From Paenibacillus ginsengihumi DSM 21568 (GTDB taxonomy: Bacteria; Bacillota; Bacilli; Paenibacillales; NBRC-103111): 64,000 nt of DNA. The translations under genes and the position numbers were made by a program. The stretch lies in contig NZ_KB905558.1 in the NCBI RefSeq assembly GCF_000380965.1, positions 1,080 through 65,079 of the forward strand, given 5' to 3'. This document shows positions 54,761-63,426 of this stretch, piece by piece (the stretch's first letter is position 1; each line of letters starts with the position of its first letter). The notes below the pieces were generated by a model. That model searched no databases. It was given only the letters and a program-made list of their open reading frames with translations, and was not told the origin of the DNA.

Positions 54761-54901
54761 ATGACTGTTCCCCGGAAGCGAACCGCCCGAAGCGGCAGAC
54801 AGGCCAAGCCATGCGGCCTCGTCCGGCTCGGCGCCGAATCGGCGCCGCTTGGCACCGGCTTGAAACCGCTTGGCGCAGACGAGCGGCATGCGCCATGCTG
54901 A
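54761..54901 (+). CDS. Small basic upstream ORF, 46 residues, coupled to the CruF-like gene
   Basis: The start has a strong site (GAGGTGATCTGT before ATG). The frame gives 46 residues, rich in Arg, Lys and Gly, and no known family. Its stop overlaps the next start in ATGCTGA, where ATG begins the downstream membrane protein, which has no site of its own. It may be a leader peptide for coupling or, if a base is missing, the N-terminus of that protein. Confidence 0.5.
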   Translation: MTVPRKRTARSGRQAKPCGLVRLGAESAPLGTGLKPLGADERHAPC

Positions 54902-55800
54902 TCCGCTGGCTTTCGCCGCTGACCGTCCTGTATTCGTTCTCGTTCGTAGGCGGCTTCGCCCTGGCGGCCGTCATCCACGCGGCATTGTGGCTGGAGTGGG
55001 CCAGCAGCGTTTGCTTTATTTTGGGAGGCGTAACGGCGCTGCTCTGGTATGTATCGCAGTACGGCATCCGGCAGGCGCTCGTCTTATTCGTCGTCTGCGG
55101 CAGCTTGTCGTATGCGGCAGAGTGGATCGGCGTTCATACAGGATACGGCTTCGGCCCTTACGGCTACAGTCCCTCGTTCGCGCCGCTCGTCTTCGGCGTG
55201 CCGCTGGCAGTTCCGCTTGCCTGGTGCATGCTGCTAGTCATCGCCAAAGCGCTGGCCCCGGTCCGCTCCGATCCTTCGCTGTGGCAAGGCATGACGCTGG
55301 CGCAGTCGCAATCGCCGGACAAGCGGCGCATGCTGCGCGAGCGCCGCAACCGCAGAACGCGGCTGTTTCTGCTGCCCGCGCTGTGGGGAGCGACGATGGC
55401 GGTAGCGCTCGCTTTGCTGCTCGCTCCGGCGGCAGGCCAGAAGCGGCGCGAGACCTTGTCTCAGCTGCCGGCCGGCGGAAGCGCGGAAGGGGCCGCGGCT
55501 TCGTATGCGATTCCGATCAGCAATTTGGTGTGCTGGTGGATTGCCGCCCTGCTAATTTTGAGCATCGTCAACTATGTGCATGACGAATATTTCGAAGCCG
55601 GGAAGCGCGCTGCGACAGGAACGCCCTTGATTCCATCGCTGCTTCTGGTTACGGCCGAATCGATGTTTTTGACATTGGCTCTTCGTTCGGGACTGTGGGG
55701 GGCGGCCGCGCTGAACGCCGCCTTGCTCGCGCTGCTGTTTCTGTGGAAACGCCGGTCGGTGCGAAGCGAAGCCCGCGGCGCCCGGCCGCGACCGCGTTAA
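54895..55800 (+). CDS. Carotenoid biosynthesis-type (CruF-like) membrane protein
   Basis: About 301 residues with seven to eight hydrophobic helices. EWIGVHTGYGFGPYGYSPS and FGVPLAVPLAWCML carry the conserved Glu, Tyr and Pro pattern of the CruF/DUF422 family, whose characterised members hydrate carotenoid ends. No carotenoid genes are nearby. An insert of about 70 charged and hydrophobic residues splits the middle. The start at 54895 overlaps the small upstream frame; an in-frame ATG at 54811 has only a weak site. Confidence 0.8.
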   Translation: MLIRWLSPLTVLYSFSFVGGFALAAVIHAALWLEWASSVCFILGGVTALLWYVSQYGIRQALVLFVVCGSLSYAAEWIGVHTGYGFGPYGYSPSFAPLVFGVPLAVPLAWCMLLVIAKALAPVRSDPSLWQGMTLAQSQSPDKRRMLRERRNRRTRLFLLPALWGATMAVALALLLAPAAGQKRRETLSQLPAGGSAEGAAASYAIPISNLVCWWIAALLILSIVNYVHDEYFEAGKRAATGTPLIPSLLLVTAESMFLTLALRSGLWGAAALNAALLALLFLWKRRSVRSEARGARPRPR

Positions 55801-55827
55801 ATCCGGAAATAGCCGCAAACGCGAACA

Positions 55828-55866
55828 AGACCCGTTCGGCTCCTCTTCAGGCCTGGAGCCGGGTCT
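55828..55866. terminator. Bidirectional hairpin after the CruF-like gene
   Basis: AGACCCG-TT-CGGCTCC pairs with GGAGCCG-GGTCT over a 10-base loop. No strong T-run follows in either direction. It lies between two convergent genes. Confidence 0.5.
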
Positions 55867-55912
55867 CGTTCGGCTGCCAAAAGGCTGGCATTGCAGTTGT
55901 TCGGACTGTCTG

Positions 55913-56122
55913 TTAGTAGATGACTGCTGAATCGTCATAATCGAAACGAAAGCCGTCGCGCTCGGCCGACTTGTCGAACAGAGCCTCTGCGGCCGCGGCC
56001 TTCGCCTTCAGTTTCAATAGTACCTCACAAAACGGACGCGCCTTAGACTCGTCACCCATCGATCGTGCGGCCATTTGCAAAGCTTGCTCAATGACGGCGA
56101 TATCCTGACTGGTGAAATCCAT
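55913..56122 (-). CDS. Small acidic hypothetical protein, 69 residues
   Basis: No family recognised. Two helices (IAVIEQALQMAARSM and FCEVLLKLKAKAAAAEALFDKS) lead to an acidic aromatic tail FRFDYDDSAVIY. No signal peptide. The ATG at 56122 has CAGGAGGGA 7 bases upstream, so it is probably real. It is downstream of the LrgB-like gene by 112 bases. Confidence 0.72.
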   Translation of the reverse strand: MDFTSQDIAVIEQALQMAARSMGDESKARPFCEVLLKLKAKAAAAEALFDKSAERDGFRFDYDDSAVIY

Positions 56123-56234
56123 GCCGATCCCTCCTGTGCCTGCTATGAAACACGGATTGTATCATTGCCTGTTTCGTTCCGTTTCATGCATGGCCTGCCT
56201 TTGGAGAGGGAGCAAGCCTTGCGGGGCTTAGGGC

Positions 56235-56927
56235 TTATTGCAGCCAAGCATACAGCGGAATGAAGAGCAGCGAAGTGACGATGGCCGCGACGCCCATCGC
56301 AAAGCCGCCGACGCTTCCGGCCTGCTCCGAGTCGCGCATGATGCGGGCGGTGCCGATACCGTGCGCGGCAGTGCCGATCGCCGCCCCAAGCGCGATATCG
56401 TCGCGGACGCCGGCCGCTCTCAGCAGCGCCGGCCCGAACATGCTGCCGATCAGTCCGGTCAGCACGGTCAACACAGCCGTCAGCTCGGGAATGCCGCCGG
56501 CCTGACGCGAAATTTCGAGGGCGATGGGCGAAGTGACCGATTTCGGCATCATCGTGATGATCAGCTCCATAGAGCCGCCGAGGCTCCAGACGAGAGCGGC
56601 CGACAGCAAGATCGCGCTGACCGATCCGGTCGTGACGGCGGCAAGAATAGCCGCAGCGTGGCAGCGGACGCGGGCGGCGTTTTTGTACAGCGGCACGCCC
56701 AGCGCCACTGTCGCCGGACCGAGCATAAAGGTGATATAATCTCCGCCGATCCGGTATGATTCGTAGGGAATTCCGCTCGCCAGCAAAAGGACGACGATGG
56801 CGGCGGAGGCGGCAAACAGCGGATGAATGCGCGGCCATCGTTCATGCAGCTTCAGCGCCGCGGCGTATGCCGCTACGGTCAACGTCACGCCGAACAGCGG
56901 CTCATGCACCAGCTCGGATAAGCTCAT
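56235..56927 (-). CDS. LrgB/CidB family membrane protein
   Basis: A 230-residue protein with about seven helices. TMMPKSVTSPIALEISRQAGG and GTAAHGIGTARIM are the LrgB family signatures. Such proteins work with a holin-like partner in murein hydrolase control, or export small metabolites such as pyruvate or glycolate. Its start overlaps the stop of the LrgA-like gene as ATGA, so the pair is coupled. No LytS/LytR-type regulator is adjacent. Confidence 0.92.
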   Translation of the reverse strand: MSLSELVHEPLFGVTLTVAAYAAALKLHERWPRIHPLFAASAAIVVLLLASGIPYESYRIGGDYITFMLGPATVALGVPLYKNAARVRCHAAAILAAVTTGSVSAILLSAALVWSLGGSMELIITMMPKSVTSPIALEISRQAGGIPELTAVLTVLTGLIGSMFGPALLRAAGVRDDIALGAAIGTAAHGIGTARIMRDSEQAGSVGGFAMGVAAIVTSLLFIPLYAWLQ

Positions 56928-57316
56928 CCCGAAATATCCTCCTTCGCCCCTGTATTTTTCCCGGGCCGCCGCTTGCCGAATGCGGCGTCGACAGCTTTAG
57001 CCGACCAGCCTGTCGTAAGCAACACCCCGAAGGTGCTCAACAGCAAGGAAGCGATGATTTGCAGCGCATGCTCGCCGATATAAGGAAAAAATACCATCGT
57101 GCCGACAACAAAAGGCGCAAAAAACAACAGCATGTGCCGGATGAGAAAAGCGCTGGCCTCCTCCACCCATTCCAGCTTGACCCATTTCAAGAACAAAGCC
57201 GCCGTAAACAGCAGCATTCCGAGCACATTGGCCGGAATCGGCAATTGCAGTCCGGATTGCAGCGCATATCCGAGCAAATAAAAACCAAGCAGCAGCGCGA
57301 ATCCGGTCACGTCCAT
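56924..57316 (-). CDS. LrgA/CidA family holin-like protein
   Basis: A 130-residue protein with four helices. LQLPIPANVLGMLLFTAALFL and FFAPFVVGTMVFFPYIG are the LrgA/CidA signatures. It would form small membrane pores or a transport partner for the LrgB-like protein. The start at 57316 has GAGAGGGGGA upstream; the longer frame to 57469 precedes it and lacks a site. The C-terminal 25 residues are basic and cytosolic. Confidence 0.9.
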   Translation of the reverse strand: MDVTGFALLLGFYLLGYALQSGLQLPIPANVLGMLLFTAALFLKWVKLEWVEEASAFLIRHMLLFFAPFVVGTMVFFPYIGEHALQIIASLLLSTFGVLLTTGWSAKAVDAAFGKRRPGKNTGAKEDISG

Positions 57317-57495
57317 TCCCCCTCTCCCGCATGACAGCGCTTGCTGTTTACTGCGCATCGCATCTGGGCTGCGGCTCTCGCCTGCCTGGCGAACGGCGCT
57401 CCCCTGCATATTTCCTTCCCTTCGGTGACACATTAATGGTTGGCGGTCTTTCAGGCCGGCCGATTCCACTATACGACAAGGAGCTGCAGCGAACT

Positions 57496-57723
57496 ATGGC
57501 AAAGCCGGATAACCGCGCCGACAATGTCGAGCATTTGCAGAACAATATTAACCATACGATTGAAAACATCGAGGAAGCCGAAGCGTATTTGGCCGAGCAT
57601 GCGGAAGAAATCAGCCCGCAGGAGCAGGAGCAAATTCGGGAAAAGAACGCCCGCCGGCGGGAAAGCCTGGATTCGTTCCGCAGCGAAATTCGCGACGAAG
57701 CCCGGCATCAGCATAACGAGTAA
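57496..57723 (+). CDS. tlp: Tlp, small acid-soluble spore protein
   Basis: A 75-residue helical acidic protein. MAKPDNRADNVEHLQ, NTIENIEEAE-type phrase (HTIENIEEAEAYLAEH) and EKNARRRESLDSFRSEIRDEA match the Tlp family of small spore proteins, made late in the forespore. The ATG at 57496 has AAGGAG 12 bases upstream; the frame runs back to 57331 without support. I could not find a convincing sigma-G promoter. A strong terminator follows. Confidence 0.9.
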   Translation: MAKPDNRADNVEHLQNNINHTIENIEEAEAYLAEHAEEISPQEQEQIREKNARRRESLDSFRSEIRDEARHQHNE

Positions 57724-57751
57724 TCGCGCCAGCTGTTTGCGCGAGGGCAAG

Positions 57752-57784
57752 CCCCGCCTTTCCTCCGAAGGCGGGGTTTATTTT
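57752..57784 (+). terminator. Terminator after tlp
   Basis: CCCCGCCTT, a 7-base loop and AAGGCGGGG are followed by TTTATTTT. It lies between tlp and the convergent rnz gene and could serve both. Confidence 0.8.
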
Positions 57785-57833
57785 CGACCATATAGAAGCC
57801 GTTGCCGGAAACGGGAGACGTGACGGCAAATTG

Positions 57834-58787
57834 TCATGCCCCGCCTCCGCCCCGCCCAGGCGCGGCCAGCTCAAAGCGGAAGTGGTCGTATGCCAGCAGC
57901 GTGTTGCCGTGGATCGCCTTCGCTTCCGCAAGCAGCCGCTCGGTCTCTTCGCCCTGGTATCGGGAACTGATATGCGTCAAAATCAGCACGCCCGCCCCCG
58001 CCTCGCGAGCGGTTTTGGCCGCGTCCGCGGCCGTCGAATGGTCGTACTTTACGGCCAGCTCCTTCCGGTTCTCCATGAACGTCGCCTCATGCACCAGGAC
58101 ATCGGCGCCGCGCGACAGCATCAGGCTGCCGGGGCAAGGCTGGGTGTCGCCGAGAATCGTCACCGTTCTGCCGCGGATGGACGGACCGACGAAATCGGCA
58201 GCCCGCAGCACCGTCCCGTCCTCCAGCACCACATCTTCGCCGCGCTTGATTTTGCCGTACAGCGGCCCTGAGGCAATCCCCAGCTCCTTCAGCCGCTCTG
58301 CTTGCAGGCGACCCTTTTGCGGCTTCTCCTCGATGCGATAGCCATGGCTGTCGATGCGGTGGACGAGCGGCGCTGTCGTGACGCGAAACTGCTCATCCTC
58401 GAATACGACGCCCTCAAAATCCGGCTCGAATTCTTCGATCTCTAGCGGATAAGCCAGGTGCGCCTGGCTGACCTCCAGCGCGGTGTGAATGAAGCGCTTC
58501 AAGCCGACAGGGCCGTGCAGCGTGAAGGGCGTGTCGCCCCCTTGATAGGACCGGCTTGTCAATAAGCCTGGCAGCCCGTACAGATGATCGCCGTGCAAAT
58601 GCGTGACGAACAGCCGCTCCAGCTTGCCGATGCGCACGGGAGCCCGCAGCACCTGATGCTGCGTCGCTTCCCCGCAGTCGAACATCCAGATGGCATTGCG
58701 TTCCGCCATCAAATTCAGCACGAGCGAGGTGACGTTCCGTTCCTTCGAAGGCATGCCGGCTCCCGTGCCAAGAAAATATAACTCCAC
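57834..58787 (-). CDS. rnz: Ribonuclease Z
   Basis: A 317-residue tRNA 3' processing metallo-beta-lactamase. The zinc motif HLHGDH is at His63-His68, ligands follow in PLVHR, ILGDTQ and ILTHIS, and FLGTGAGMPSKERN is the usual N-terminal phrase. It cuts the 3' trailer from tRNA precursors that lack CCA. The start is GTG at 58787 with GGAG 11 bases upstream. A C-terminal glycine-rich tail is visible. It is downstream of metH with its own terminator between them. Confidence 0.93.
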   Translation of the reverse strand: MELYFLGTGAGMPSKERNVTSLVLNLMAERNAIWMFDCGEATQHQVLRAPVRIGKLERLFVTHLHGDHLYGLPGLLTSRSYQGGDTPFTLHGPVGLKRFIHTALEVSQAHLAYPLEIEEFEPDFEGVVFEDEQFRVTTAPLVHRIDSHGYRIEEKPQKGRLQAERLKELGIASGPLYGKIKRGEDVVLEDGTVLRAADFVGPSIRGRTVTILGDTQPCPGSLMLSRGADVLVHEATFMENRKELAVKYDHSTAADAAKTAREAGAGVLILTHISSRYQGEETERLLAEAKAIHGNTLLAYDHFRFELAAPGRGGGGA

Positions 58788-58817
58788 GTGTCCATCGTCT
58801 CCATTTGCGTAATCGCG

Positions 58818-58852
58818 TAAAGATAAAGAGTGGAGCCCCGCTTAAGCTCCAC
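58818..58852 (-). terminator. metH terminator
   Basis: GTGGAGC (58830-58836) pairs with GCTCCAC (58846-58852). The minus-strand read ends in CTTTATCTTTA. It separates metH from rnz. Confidence 0.65.
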
Positions 58853-58924
58853 CCTATTATACCCTATCTTTTGCTGTTGATGTCAGCAAAAGCGCCGATC
58901 TTGAAACCGTTCGCCGGCCTCCGG

Positions 58925-61900
58925 CTACATTTTGTCCACGTTAAAATATCTCGCTTGCGGGTGTGCGAAAACGATCGCCGATACGGAAGCCTCCGGCTCC
59001 ATCATGAAGCCTTCCGTCAGCTGTACGCCGATATCTTCAGGCTTCATCAGCGCGAACAGCTTCTCCTGATCCTCGAGATCCGGGCAGGCCGGGTAGCCGA
59101 ACGAGAAGCGCTGGCCACGATACTTCGCCCCGAAGCGCTCCTGCATCGTCATCTCTGCAGGATCGGGGAAGCCCCACACATCCCGCATCATCTGATGCAC
59201 GCGCTCGGCGAAGCCTTCGGCCAGCTCCAGCGCCGTTGCCTGCAGGGCGTGCGAGCGCAGGTAATCGCCTTTTTCCCGCCACTCTGCGGCTTTCTCGCCA
59301 ATGCCCTTGCCCGCGGTCACGACGAGGAAGCCGACATAATCCATCTCGCCGCTATCTACCGGCCTGAGGTAATCGGCCAAGCAGAGGAACGGCTCGGTCT
59401 CCTGACGCGGGAACGAGAAGCGCTGCAGCACGGTCTTCCGGTCGGCCGGATCGTAGATCAGCACGTCGTTGCCGTCGGCCTGCGCCGGGAAAAAGCGGTA
59501 CATGCCATGCGCCTGGATAATGCCTTCCTGCTGCGCTTCAACCAAAATACCGTCAACCGTCTCCTTCAGCTGCAGCGCTTTGGCGTCCCGGTCGGCCAGC
59601 AGCTTCTCAACCTTGCCTTTCAGGCCGAGGTGATGTCCAAGCAGCATCTGCATATTCACATACGGCACTAGATGGCTGATCGGATAGTCGCGCAGCACAT
59701 GCCGCTCGAAATCGGGCGGCGTCTGCACGGGCACGGTCCGGTCGACCTGCGAGGTGCGGACGCGCGTCAGCGGCGGCAAGGCGTTATCCTTTCGGCCGGC
59801 TTCCATCACATCCGAATCCATGCTCTCCCGCAGCTCCTTGATCAGCTGCTGGCGCTGCTGCGGATCGCTCAGCTTGTTGGCGAGATCGAGGCCGTCCATC
59901 GCATCCTTCGCGTACAGCACGATGCCTCCGTACTCGGGAGCGATCCGCGTCTTGGTGAACTTCCGGGTGAGCGCCGCGCCGCCGACGAGAATCGGCACGT
60001 CGATGCCGGCGTTTTTCAAATCCTGCGCGGTGACGACCATCTGCTGCGCGGATTTAACAAGCAGCCCGGACAGGCCGATGGCATCCGGCTTCTCCTTGCG
60101 GTAAGCCTCGATCAACTGCTCCGGCGGCACCTTGATGCCGAGGTTGACGATCTGGTATCCGTTGTTCGAGAGAATGATCTCGACCAAGTTTTTGCCGATA
60201 TCGTGCACGTCCCCCTTGACGGTGGCGAGCAAAATTTTCCCCTTCACGGCGCTGTCGGCCTTCTCCATATGAGGCTCCAGATAAGAGACGGACGACTTCA
60301 TGACTTCCGCGCTCTGCAGCACCTCGGCGACAATCAGCTCGTTGTTGTTGAACAGACGGCCGACCTCGGCCATGCCTGCCATCAACGGGCCGTTGATGAT
60401 GTCGAGCGGCGTGTACTTCTTGAGCGCTTCGTCCAGATCGGCGTACAGCCCGTCCTTCGACCCTTCCACCACATACGCAGCGAGCCGCTCCTCCAGCGAC
60501 AGGCTCGAGGCCGTCTCCTTCTTCTCCACCTTCTTGGCGCGGAAATGGGCCACGAACGCGGCGAGCGTATCGTCATTCGTATCGTAGATCAAATCCTCGG
60601 CAAGCCTGCGCTCTTCCTCCGGAATGGACGCATAACGCTCCAGCTTCTCGGTGTTGACGATGGCAAAATCAAGACCGGCTTTCGTGCAGTGGTACAAATA
60701 GACGGCGTTGAGCACCTCGCGGCCCGCCGGCGGCAGTCCGAACGACACGTTGCTCAGGCCGAGCACCGTCTGCGTCTCCGGCATCGCCTGCTTGATCAGA
60801 CGAATGCCCTCGATCGTCTCCTTCGCCGAGCCAATGTACTGCTGATCTCCCGTGCCGACCGGGAACACGAGCGGATCGAAGATGATGTCCTGCGGCCTCA
60901 TCCCATACTTGCCGACTAGCAAATCGTAGGAGCGTCGGGCCACCTCCAGCTTATCCTGGGCCTTGATCGCCTGCCCGCGCTCGTCGATTGTGCCGACGAC
61001 CGCCGACGCGCCGTATTTGTGGATAAGCGGCACGACCCGCTCGAATTTCTCTTCGCCGTCCTCGAGGTTGATCGAGTTGATGATCGCTTTGCCTTGCGAA
61101 TACTTCAGTCCGAGCTCGATCACGCGATGGTCGGTCGAATCGATCATGAGCGGCGCCTTGATCTTCTTGACGACCAGCTCAAGGAAGCGCTGCATGTCCG
61201 CCAGCTCGTCGCGGTCCGGGTCCTGCAGACAGACGTCGATGACGTGCGCCCCGCCTTTGACCTGGGCTCGCGCGATTTCCGACGCCTCCTCGTATTTCCC
61301 TTCGGCAATAAGCCGCTTGAACGCCCGCGAGCCGAGCACGTTCGTCCGTTCGCCGACCAAGTACGGCCGGTTGGCGTCCTCGATGTAGACGGTCTCGATG
61401 CCGGATACGGCCGGCGGATGCGAGCCCTGCGGCTGTCTCGGCTCGTACCCGGCAAGAATCTCGGACATGGCCCGGATATGGTCCGGCGTCGTGCCGCAGC
61501 AGCCGCCGGCGATATTGAGCCAGCCCTGCTCGGCGAAGCCGGCCAGCTTCTTGGCGAGCGAGTCCGGCGACTCGTGGTATTTGCCGTTCTCGTCAGGCAA
61601 GCCGGCGTTCGGATAGCAGCTGATATAAGTGCAGGAAATATCGGACAACGTGCGAATATGATCGCGCATGAATTCCGGTCCGGTAGCGCAGTTGAGGCCG
61701 ATGGATATCGGCTCGAGATGCTCGAGCGAAATGTAGAACGACTCGATATTTTGCCCGGCAAGCGTCGTGCCCATCGGCTCGATCGTGCCGGAGATCATGA
61801 TCGGCAGCTTCCGTCCCGTCTCCTCGAACGCCTGGCGTATGCCGATGCTGCCGGCCTTGACGTTCAGCGTGTCCTGCGACGTCTCAAGCAGCAGCGCATC

Positions 61901-62368
61901 GACCCCGGCCTCGATCAGCGCGGCCGCCTGCTCGCGGTAGCTGTCGACCAGCTCGTCGAACGTGACGCCGCCGGTAACCGACAGCGTCTTGGTCGTCGGC
62001 CCCATCGCTCCGGCGACATAGCGGGGCCGCTCCGGCGTGCTGTATTTATTCGCGGCCTCCACGGCAATTCGCGCCGCGGCAAGGTTGATCTCTCTGGCCT
62101 TGCTCTGAAGCCCGTATTCTGCCAGCACGACGCTGGTCGCTCCGAACGTATTCGTCTCTATAATATCGGAGCCGGCTTCCAGATACGCCTCATGGATGCG
62201 GGCGATCACATCGGGCCGGGTCAGCACGAGATTCTCGTTGCACCCGTCCAGCTCTTCGCCGCCGAAATCGTCCGGCGTCAGGTTCGCCTGCTGCAGCATC
62301 GTGCCCATGGCTCCGTCCAAAATCAATATTTTACGTTTCAATTGTTCCTGTAACGATGGCTTGGTCAT
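58925..62368 (-). CDS. metH: Cobalamin-dependent methionine synthase
   Basis: A 1147-residue four-module enzyme that transfers a methyl group from methyltetrahydrofolate to homocysteine. Module 1: homocysteine site with NIAGGCCGTTPDH zinc cysteines. Module 2: pterin-binding barrel. Module 3: cobalamin domain with KGDVHDIGKNLV (His ligand). Module 4: AdoMet reactivation domain at the C-terminus (RFSFGYPACPDL). The start at 62368 has AAGGGGA upstream; a longer frame starts at 62461. No SAM or cobalamin riboswitch is seen in the 331-base gap upstream. Divergent from mtnD. Confidence 0.95.
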   Translation of the reverse strand: MTKPSLQEQLKRKILILDGAMGTMLQQANLTPDDFGGEELDGCNENLVLTRPDVIARIHEAYLEAGSDIIETNTFGATSVVLAEYGLQSKAREINLAAARIAVEAANKYSTPERPRYVAGAMGPTTKTLSVTGGVTFDELVDSYREQAAALIEAGVDALLLETSQDTLNVKAGSIGIRQAFEETGRKLPIMISGTIEPMGTTLAGQNIESFYISLEHLEPISIGLNCATGPEFMRDHIRTLSDISCTYISCYPNAGLPDENGKYHESPDSLAKKLAGFAEQGWLNIAGGCCGTTPDHIRAMSEILAGYEPRQPQGSHPPAVSGIETVYIEDANRPYLVGERTNVLGSRAFKRLIAEGKYEEASEIARAQVKGGAHVIDVCLQDPDRDELADMQRFLELVVKKIKAPLMIDSTDHRVIELGLKYSQGKAIINSINLEDGEEKFERVVPLIHKYGASAVVGTIDERGQAIKAQDKLEVARRSYDLLVGKYGMRPQDIIFDPLVFPVGTGDQQYIGSAKETIEGIRLIKQAMPETQTVLGLSNVSFGLPPAGREVLNAVYLYHCTKAGLDFAIVNTEKLERYASIPEEERRLAEDLIYDTNDDTLAAFVAHFRAKKVEKKETASSLSLEERLAAYVVEGSKDGLYADLDEALKKYTPLDIINGPLMAGMAEVGRLFNNNELIVAEVLQSAEVMKSSVSYLEPHMEKADSAVKGKILLATVKGDVHDIGKNLVEIILSNNGYQIVNLGIKVPPEQLIEAYRKEKPDAIGLSGLLVKSAQQMVVTAQDLKNAGIDVPILVGGAALTRKFTKTRIAPEYGGIVLYAKDAMDGLDLANKLSDPQQRQQLIKELRESMDSDVMEAGRKDNALPPLTRVRTSQVDRTVPVQTPPDFERHVLRDYPISHLVPYVNMQMLLGHHLGLKGKVEKLLADRDAKALQLKETVDGILVEAQQEGIIQAHGMYRFFPAQADGNDVLIYDPADRKTVLQRFSFPRQETEPFLCLADYLRPVDSGEMDYVGFLVVTAGKGIGEKAAEWREKGDYLRSHALQATALELAEGFAERVHQMMRDVWGFPDPAEMTMQERFGAKYRGQRFSFGYPACPDLEDQEKLFALMKPEDIGVQLTEGFMMEPEASVSAIVFAHPQARYFNVDKM

Positions 62369-62550
62369 TCCAACATTCCCCTTTCCCCCGACTTCGGCCG
62401 ACGTGAGCCGGGGAGCGCGACGATGAAGCCCCTCGTCATGATTGGGCTGCGGCCGATTCATGAGGGCGGCGCCCTGCGGCGTCCGCTTTAAGCGTTTTAA
62501 GGCTTAGTTTATCAGAAACCGTATGCAATGAAAAGCGACAATCTTTGTTT

Positions 62551-62560
62551 CAAGCGCTTG
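62551..62560. promoter_or_regulatory. Perfect 10-base palindrome, possible operator
   Basis: CAAGCGCTTG lies in the metH/mtnD divergent gap, flanked as TTTCAAGCGCTTGCAA. It matches a CcpA-like cre site at about 12 of 14 positions on the minus strand. The rest of the gap 62369-62699 holds a weak metH promoter (TTTTCA and TAAACT) and no gene. Confidence 0.35.
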
Positions 62561-62636
62561 CAATCCGCCCAAAATGGCCAAATTCATATTAAATTCAATT
62601 AATCCCATAGGTTTTATGTTTTTTGAGGCGAATCCA

Positions 62637-62665
62637 TCGACATCCCGTTTCCGTTTGACTATAAT
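62637..62665 (+). promoter_or_regulatory. mtnD promoter
   Basis: TCGACA (62637-62642), 17 bases, then TATAAT (62660-62665), which is 34 bases before the first ATG. Confidence 0.6.
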
Positions 62666-62699
62666 AAGTGTGTGAAGCATTGAACTTGGGGAAAGAGGG

Positions 62700-63248
62700 A
62701 TGAACATGGCGGAAATTCGCATACGCAATACGAATGAACGCATCTCGGGCGAAGAGAATGTGAAGGCTTTTCTGGATCGGCAGGAAGTGCTCTACGAGCA
62801 TTGGAATCCGGACAAGCTTCCGGCTGAGCTGCAAAATAAGTTCGTTCTGACCGACGACGAGAAAAATAAAATTTTGGAGACGTTCGATGCGGAGATCCGC
62901 GACTTGGCCAAGCGGCGCGGGTACAAAACGTGGGACATCGTCGCATTGTCCGATGCAACCCCGAATCTGGAGGAACTGCTGAAAAAATTCGAGCAGGTGC
63001 ATACCCATACGGAGGACGAAGTTCGCGCCATCACAGCCGGCAAAGGCATCTTTGTCATCAAAGGCAGCGACGACGTGGGCTATTTCGACGTCGAGCTGGA
63101 GGCCGGCGACGTCATCTCCGTGCCGGAGAACAAACCGCACTTCTTCACGCTGATGGAGAATCGCCAAATCGTCGCTGTGCGGCTGTTCATCGAAACGGAA
63201 GGCTGGATCGCCCATCCGTTCGACGACCCGGCGTTTCAGAAGGCGTAA
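62700..63248 (+). CDS. mtnD: Acireductone dioxygenase (methionine salvage)
   Basis: A 182-residue cupin that oxidises the acireductone of the methionine salvage path, giving the keto acid precursor of methionine when iron-bound. Metal ligands: His101, His103 and Glu107 in QVHTHTEDEVR, and His147 in NKPHFFTL. Two starts are possible: 62700 and 62706, both after GGGGAAAGAGGG; family length fits either. It stands alone and divergent from metH; other salvage genes are not in the window. Confidence 0.93.
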   Translation: MNMAEIRIRNTNERISGEENVKAFLDRQEVLYEHWNPDKLPAELQNKFVLTDDEKNKILETFDAEIRDLAKRRGYKTWDIVALSDATPNLEELLKKFEQVHTHTEDEVRAITAGKGIFVIKGSDDVGYFDVELEAGDVISVPENKPHFFTLMENRQIVAVRLFIETEGWIAHPFDDPAFQKA

Positions 63249-63306
63249 CGAAAATATACTGCGTCCTGTATGACAGCAGAATTTTTCATATGCTTTGCTA
63301 CGCGGA

Positions 63307-63333
63307 GGACCGCCCGATATGGGCGGTCCTTTT
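63307..63333 (+). terminator. mtnD terminator
   Basis: GGACCGCCC, a 5-base loop and GGGCGGTCC followed by TTTT. Perfect stem. Confidence 0.85.
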
Positions 63334-63339
63334 AGGCTT

Positions 63340-63423
63340 GCTGATTCGGCGGTATTCACACGCTGAATTTTCATTACCGCAGGTAACGACCGATGACGAA
63401 GGAATCGCTTGTCATTGGCGTCG
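63340..63423 (+). repeat. SR dispersed repeat, copy H
   Basis: Hairpin 1 is ATTCGGCG / CGCTGAAT with one mismatch or G-T, and the outer arms are worn. The ACCGCAGG linker and hairpin 2 (ATGACGA / TTGTCAT, GGCGTC) are well kept. It ends 4 bases before the stop of the HAD gene. Confidence 0.85.
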
Positions 63424-63426
63424 ATC

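Noticed and set aside
62369-62461. Longer metH start at 62461
   Set aside because: The extra 31 residues are not MetH-like, and a ribosome site lies before 62368.
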